A stretch of DNA of 64,000 nucleotides from Sciurus carolinensis. Lineage: Eukaryota; Chordata; Mammalia; Rodentia; Sciuridae. The translations under genes and the position numbers were made by a program. Shown one piece after another: positions 58,185-64,000 of this stretch. The notes under the pieces were generated by a model. That model did no database searches. It was not told where the DNA came from and saw only the letters and a list, made by a program, of their open reading frames with translations. Position 1 is the stretch's first letter, and every line of letters starts with the position of its first letter. Location of the stretch: positions 46,065,156 to 46,129,155 of the forward strand of contig NC_062224.1 of NCBI RefSeq assembly GCF_902686445.1, read 5' to 3'.

Positions 58185-58600
58185 TAGTTTGTTTTTCATT
58201 ACTGTAATAAAATATTTGAGACATACTATTTTATAAAAAAAAAAAAATCAGTTTATTTTGTCTCATGGTTCTGGAGTTGCAAGGTCTAGGTAGGGGCCTC
58301 ATCTGGTGACGGCCTTCTTGCAGGTTAAGTCCTCAGGCTGCACAAAGCATCATAAGGCAAGAGACAGGGTATACCTGTGTGCCTCCTCGTGTCTCTCTTT
58401 TTATAAAGCCACCAGGATTCAATCAGGAGTGCTCTACCCTAATGACTTTATATAATCCTAATCACCTCCCAAAGGGCCTCCACCTCCAGTCTCCGCAGAT
58501 TTTTTTCCACTGTCTTAATACCTCACAATGGGGATTAAATTTCAACACATGAAGCCTTGAGGAACTCTCAAACCATATCCAGACCCTAGCACAGTCCATT
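58185..58600 (-). mobile_element. MaLR-type LTR, antisense
   Basis: 'ttgtattagtttgtttttca', 'ggttctggagttgcaaggtc', 'ggtgacggccttcttgcag', 'atggggattaaatttcaac' and 'aaccatatccagaccctagc' match the LTR half at 7672 closely, so it is the same subfamily. Confidence 0.8.
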
Positions 58601-58604
58601 AACT

Positions 58605-59160
58605 CCCCATTTCTTTCTCTTCCTTATCAGTTCTCCATTATCAGTTCTTTCTTTGTATAGCCTAGATGCTTCAATTCAAAATTTCTTTCTTGCAAATTTC
58701 CTTATTTTCTTTGTAGTTCTTGGTCACTGACCTGGCAAAGCATCAGGACTGGACTAACCCAACTAACTGCTAGGTTTTTCTCTTTACTGATGTATTTAAG
58801 AGTCTTAAAATTGCCCAGAATTGTCCAATGTGTTTCTGTTACCTCAGTTTCTCACTCCCCACTGCATACTTCCTCCATTCTTCTCAAACCTCTTAATCCC
58901 CTGCCAGTGTTACTTGACATGATACTTGTTCTCCAGGGACCTATGCTTCCTTTTGAAAACACACTTCTCTTGGCCTTGGTCACACCATACTCCTCGTTTT
59001 CTTTTTCTCATTTTAGTTAACCCTTTTCATCTTCTATGTTCTTCTGCTTTTCCCTGATTTCTAAAAGTAGAGTTCATTGAGATTAATTCCTCTTATTTTT
59101 CTCTTTACTTTTGATTTTAAATGTGATCTGTTTGCTGAAGTCTTTCATGTTACTTCTAGC
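58605..59160. other. Unassigned pyrimidine-rich DNA
   Basis: Between an LTR and a hAT element; it could be the reverse of another old repeat, but I cannot assign it. Confidence 0.35.
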
Positions 59161-59162
59161 TC

Positions 59163-59380
59163 AGAGTTTGTTAGGTGTGGCACTATTGATATTTGCACTG
59201 GGTAATTATTTTGCAGGGAACTGACTTGTACATTGTAATATATTCAGTAGCATCTTTGACCTCTACCCACTAGGTGCCAGTAGAACTCCCTCTACCCCAG
59301 TGTGACAACCAAAATATCTATAGTTATTGCCAGATGTCTCCTGGGGCGGGGCGGCAAAATAACCCCCATTGGAGATTTAG
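59163..59380 (-). mobile_element. hAT-type MER element, antisense
   Basis: 'gtggcactattgatatttgc', 'ctctacccactaggtgcca', 'gtgtgacaaccaaaatatc' and 'tgccagatgtctcctgggg' are the reverse of the family at 45370-45520, with more of the element preserved. Confidence 0.65.
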
Positions 59381-59534
59381 TTAACTAGCCTAAAGCCGTC
59401 TTCTGAGGATCTAAGGAAGATACCTTTTGACATCAAAAACTTGAATGTCTTATAGGCATCACAGATTTAACATGATAAAAATGGACTCTTGTTTTCTGTC
59501 CAATATGTTCTTTCTCCAGCTTTCTTCCTTTTAT

Positions 59535-59985
59535 AGCTTTCATGGCCTTGTGGGCCATTGGAAATACTTTGGCTTTAATTTGGAGTGAATTAGGGAAGCA
59601 TCAGGGAGTTTGGGGCCAAGAAATGAGATAGTTTCATTTTGGTCAGACCTTTTATGAGAATAGACTATGAGTTGGAAGATTGAAGCAGGAAAACCAGATA
59701 AGAAGCAACTCTGGTAATACCAGTGAAGAATGGTAGTGCCCTGGGCCAGGGTGGTGATAGATGGGTTGGTAAGAAGTAGCGTCTTTGGATTATTGCTTAA
59801 ACATGAATATTCCTGAGAAGAGTAGTGCTTTGTCTCATGTAATTAATAACTTAGTGTGCTTTACTTTTCAAGTATTTTCTAAGAACTTAAGAGAGACAGG
59901 TTTTGAAGCAGAGGGAGAAGGGAGTAATGAAAACCCAGGAACTTCTTGGGATTTTAGGCCAGAACAGGAAGTAAAGTGAGGGATA
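59535..59985 (+). repeat. Ancient interspersed repeat fragment
   Basis: 'ggccttgtgggccattggaa', 'gaaatgagatagtttcat' and 'gccagggtggtgatagatg' carry the vocabulary of the unnamed repeat of 41685 and 51230. An open frame at 59785-59979 overlaps it without merit. Confidence 0.45.
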
Positions 59986-59999
59986 CAATAGGATGAGTA

Positions 60000-60904
60000 A
60001 GCAAAACACCCTGTACAGCCAGGTCTACCTCACAATCTTAATCTATGACTGACCCTCCCATTGTAAAACATGTACCTTTAGAAGGGTAACTAGAAAAAAT
60101 GGAAATCAGGAGACTTTCCTTCACTAAATATAAGAAGCAAGTCATTTTGGACTATATGGCCTTTAGCTGAAGTAGGGTGGCTTAATGATATTTGGGATAA
60201 AGCAGGTTTTTGTTGTATAAGGTTGTCTAATAAGTTGCAAGACACTGAGGATCCCTGGTTCTTCAAAAACTAGCAAGAGTGTGCTCCCTTATTCTGACCT
60301 CTAAGAAAAAGTACCTGCTTCCTACACACAATTTTCAGAGCACCCATGGGAGTTGGACATGCTTAACAGTAAACCACTGGACTAAGCCTCCTTTTCTAAT
60401 TCCTCAATTACCTTTCATAAGGCTGTGACACACTAGATCCTTAAAAACACCTTTGAATTATTTGTTTTTATTTTTGGGGATTTTGAAGATATCTACTAGA
60501 ACTTTAAAATTAACTAATTTTTATTGCTAATACATCCCATAAATGTTTTGTGTCCATGACATATACCTTAAAAATATTAATTCTTAATCCTTTAACAGAG
60601 GGCATGGGTGTCTCAAGGCCATTTCTGTAGACAGTGGGAAGGACACGTGCTTCAACAGTTCTCTTGCCGGCACTGTAATATAAGGGAACATGAACTAAAA
60701 TGAATGTGGAGTATGGATGAAAAAGAATTTCCTTGTTGGATTTTATCAGAGGGAATGGGAGTAGGATTGAAAGAGGGAACTCAGTGGCTAGTGTGTGAAA
60801 TTTTTGTACATCAAGTCTTTATCAGGTCTATCTTGTATCAAGAGCTAAATATATTTTACATAATATTTTTAAAAACTAATAGAAAGTAGAATGTAACATT
60901 CATC
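60000..60904. other. Unassigned DNA
   Basis: Nothing recognised. Confidence 0.4.
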
Positions 60905-61215
60905 ATATGTGAAGGATTAAAGACTCAGTTGGAACACTGGAAAATTAACCAAAGAAAAGATCAACAATTTTGAATGTGTGACAATAACAGGACCGGGAGA
61001 AATGCTTATGTCAAGCATGACTAAGGATTGATATCCAAAATACCTGAAGAGTTCTCTCAAACGTAATGATGTAAAAACATTAAAATTCAGTATGTAAGTG
61101 GGTAGAGTTAACAAGCAGTAAACAACTATAATAAAAATGTGGGAATGTTCATAACTGGATAATCAAAGAAATGCATTTACCACTCTCTCAAAGTACTTAA
61201 AATAATTCCGCATTC
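60905..61215 (+). mobile_element. Possible old L1 fragment, sense
   Basis: 'gattgatatccaaaatacct', 'gaagagttctctcaaacgta' and 'ggataatcaaagaaatgca' fit the ORF2 C-terminal region of an old L1. The copy is short and much mutated. Confidence 0.4.
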
Positions 61216-62494
61216 TTGAGAGGTTTAAAAGAAAGGAGCCATTGATACTTATTTGTTTCTTATGCTTTATCTATTCTCCGTCACCACTTTTCTCTGAATA
61301 TTCTGTGTGATTTCAGACTCTTGTACCTTATCCTCCGTGGTGTTTTTCCCCTACCTCCTGGTCTCAGATCCTCACCCTTTTAGAGCAGCAGTCAGAATCT
61401 GGGGGCATCCCTCTGACTCAGTGCTGGTGAGCACCCTGCACTGCAGTCATGGGCCCGAGTCAATCCTTAGCACTGGCACAGTGGGACTTGAGATTTGGGA
61501 TGGTCAAGTTCTGCCTCAGGGCCTGGCTAACAGTAATTGTTTGATGACTCTTGTCCTAAATCATTGAACTTTGGTGAATGGTTTAATGAACTACAGTATG
61601 TTGGTTTGTTGAAATAACATGATCATTGGAAGTATGAATATGGCAAAATTTTATAACTAAGTACAAAGTGATATTTTTAGTGTGATTTTAACTTCACTTG
61701 AAAACTAGTATGCATAAAATGAATTTTTTTATTTTTTGACTGTTGATAAACTTTTTAAATTTACTATAGTCTTTATGATAAAATGTGTAATTTAAAAAAT
61801 CAACTGGCAGACTTGACCTCTACTTCCTCAATCACTGACTTACCTCTAGGCCTCCTGTCCAGTTATCTGGTTTAAGAGGAAGCAGGATGGGCTTCCACAT
61901 TTTGTGAACTTTTAAGGATAGTTGCATTTATGTGAGTGGAATTAGGTCCTCAGGAGTATTTGAAATTTCACTGTCCCTTGATGCATGTAGCTTAAGAGAT
62001 TTTATTTTCTAAATAATTTTATCTTATGGGTGTATAGTACTTGATTTTTGGTTTACAAATGTGTTCCTCTTATCAGCGATAAATTCCATAGTTTCTAATA
62101 TTGTCAACTATAAAAGGTAATTGATTTCTTTAACGTATTTGAGTATTGACCATCTATTCATGACCAACATAGAGAATTTCTTTAGAGAGGTCCTCGTCTG
62201 TTAGGCAAGACAGATACATCTAGAGGCACTTCACATGGTACCATGAATGCCATCAGCATGTGATAAACAAAGGACAGTGGAAAGCAGAGGGGAGGAGAAG
62301 TACTTTTTATTTTTTATTTTTTTTACCAAAGGAGGCCAGTGAGATGCAAGATTCTTCTCTAGTGAGATGACTCTTCGGCAGGACTTCAGAAAATGGACAG
62401 AATTTCTGCCTGGAGGAAGAAAAAAAGGAAAAGCATGAACAGAAAGGCAGAGGCATAGAAGTACAAGATGTGTTAAGAAGCCACTGAAAGATTT
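61216..62494. other. Unassigned DNA
   Basis: A relatively GC-rich patch lies at 61370-61520, with an 86-codon frame (61307-61567) lacking a known motif. Nothing else is recognised. Confidence 0.4.
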
Positions 62495-62860
62495 TAGAGA
62501 GGAATATGACATGATCAAGTTTGTGCTTTTGAAAGAAAATTGAAGTCAATGTGGAAAACGATTGTAGCAAGAAGACATGAGAAAAGTGATTCTCAAACTC
62601 TTGGTTTTTTTTTTTGTTTGTTTTTTTTTGCATGTTCTCCCATGTCACAGTTAAGTAAGCATCCCCAGAGTTTAGATTGCAACATAGATTAAACAAACTT
62701 TATTTTATGCACAGTTCTAGCCTTCAGCCTTATTGACCTCGCCATAACTGTACATCAGTGTCTCTTCAAAGATTCTGAGTAAGAACCTGTGGACTAAGGA
62801 ATGAGATCAGCTAAGAGGCCATTGCAGTGTTCCTGTCTGTTTTGCTGTATAGACTTTGTG
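62495..62860 (+). repeat. Ancient interspersed repeat fragment
   Basis: 'gaagccactgaaagatttta', 'gaggaatatgacatgatcaa' and, after an intervening T-rich stretch (62606-62630), 'gaggccattgcagtgttcc' match the repeat at 51230-52790 and 41685-42760. Confidence 0.45.
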
Positions 62861-62901
62861 TCAGAGTTGATGTAAAGGGGTAGGGTAAAAAGGAATTACA
62901 G

Positions 62902-63065
62902 GCCAGTGTTTCTCAAATTTTTATGTGCATGTGAATTGCCTGGGGAATTAAAAAGTAGGTTCTGATGCAGCAGATCTGGGGCAGGGCCTGAGATTCAGCA
63001 TTTTTATAGGTTCCTAGAGATGCCAACAATCTTTGTCCATGGCCCATGTTTAAGTAGCAAGAGTG
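62902..63065 (+). mobile_element. MER5A-like hAT element, sense
   Basis: 'ccagtgtttctcaaattttt', 'gtgaattgcctggggaatta', 'ggttctgatgcagcagatct' and 'gggcctgagattcagcattt' match the MER5A/MER20-type order. The 3' end is cut short. Confidence 0.7.
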
Positions 63066-63559
63066 AGATAACTTGGGTGTGAGGCTGCAATAACTAGATG
63101 GTGCTGTCATCATTTGAAATGGGGAACACAGAGAAAAGAAAGGTTGGGGAGAATCCAAGGAATCTGAGTTTTTGTGGGACATTCAGGCCAACAATTATTG
63201 ATAGCTGGAAATTTGGATATTAAGCATAAGGGAAAAAAGGGAATCAGTGTTTCATTGCTGGTCTTAAAAACTGAGAATCAGTGACATTACCTGCCACGAG
63301 GAGATGAAAATAATATTAGGAAATATATTTATTTTTGTTTGCTAGAATTTTAATGCTTCATTCAAGTGATTTTAAACCAGTAATAGGGAGGAAATTAGAG
63401 AGCTTCCTCCCTATGAATTAATTCTTGGGCTAAATTCAGGAATGGGGAAAGCTTCTTTGGAAAACAACCTTTTCCTTGGAAATAATCATAGATGAAGTTA
63501 AATATTCCATAGATCAGTTTAAGAATGCATTGAAGTATCTTTTCTTATGAAAATTCATT

Positions 63560-64000
63560 CATTAAAATATATATTAAGCGCCTTTAATATGCCAGGCATT
63601 CTTTTTTCTAAACTCTGGGTTAAAATAATAGCAAATACAATGAATCCCTGATAAAATGGAGCTCATGGGGAGAGTGACAAAAGTAATTGTAATATAGCAT
63701 GGTAAATACTCTGATAGGAAAGTGTAGGGTGATGTGAGATCACTCCATCAGTGGTACATGACTCAGTGGAAGACATAGGATGACCTTGTTGAGGCAGTAG
63801 CATTTAAACTGAGACCAGAAGACTGAGTGGAGTTGACCTACAGAAAGAGGAAAAGATGGGCATGCAAGCAATGTCTTAGAGGGAAGAAGGGCCTGCAGGT
63901 TGGTGGAGTTCAGCATATCTGACCCATGGGGTTTGTGGGGTAAGTTTGATGAGAGATGATCTTGGAGAAGTGAACAGAGTCCATTTGGGCAGTGACCCCT
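63560..64000 (+). repeat. Ancient interspersed repeat fragment, runs off the window
   Basis: 'aatatgccaggcattctttt', 'gataaaatggagctcatggg', 'cagtagcatttaaactgaga' and 'ccagaagactgagtggagtt' give the best 5' part of the unnamed ancient repeat. It continues to the end of the window. Confidence 0.5.

Noticed and set aside
1..64000. Bacterial or phage-like accessory system
   Set aside because: SINEs, L1, MaLR and MIR elements throughout, a CpG island and the absence of dense coding show mammalian nuclear DNA.

Overview
This is mammalian nuclear DNA, most likely from a squirrel-family rodent (ground squirrel, marmot or tree squirrel). Three things support that: dimeric SINEs joining an ID-like tRNA-derived half (antisense form 'gtaccagggattgaaccc') to a B1/7SL-like half; L1 3' ends containing 'cattgtacacaaatggggta'; and the usual mammalian fossils (MIR, L2, MER5A, MLT1-type MaLR LTRs). 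Base composition is AT-rich with one sharp GC-rich island. The species call is inference from repeat style, because no orthologous exon was recognised. No protein-coding exon could be supported anywhere in the 64 kb. The open frames are short (at most 134 codons) and are chance frames, repeat-derived or low-complexity translations. There is no tRNA, rRNA, CRISPR array or bacterial-type operon. Layout: (1) 1-39.5 kb is repeat-rich intergenic or intronic DNA. It holds squirrel-type SINEs, several 5'-truncated antisense L1 3' ends, many MaLR LTRs, a sense L1 ORF2/3'-end remnant at about 31.3-32.6 kb that was itself hit by a small poly(A)-tailed insert, and an L1 at 27.9-29.4 kb split by an ERV-type LTR. 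(2) 39.56-40.54 kb is a CpG island with GC boxes, a perfect CRE (TGACGTCA), E-boxes and a candidate splice donor. It is the only strong gene-regulatory feature and is probably the promoter and non-coding first exon of a gene whose coding exons lie outside the window; the gene and its direction are not identified. (3) 40.5-64 kb is lower in young SINEs and rich in older repeats (MIR, MER5-like hAT elements, MLT1, old L1, and a recurring ancient repeat whose family I cannot name). It could be the long first intron of a rightward gene, or intergenic DNA. The most informative signals are nested insertions with exact target-site duplications, which give a readable order of events: MaLR, then L1, at 7.7-8.4 kb; an L1 hit by a 185-bp poly(A)-tailed insert at 31.8-32.0 kb; and a MIR split by an MLT1 LTR at 56.0-56.6 kb. 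I found no convincing undescribed biological system here.
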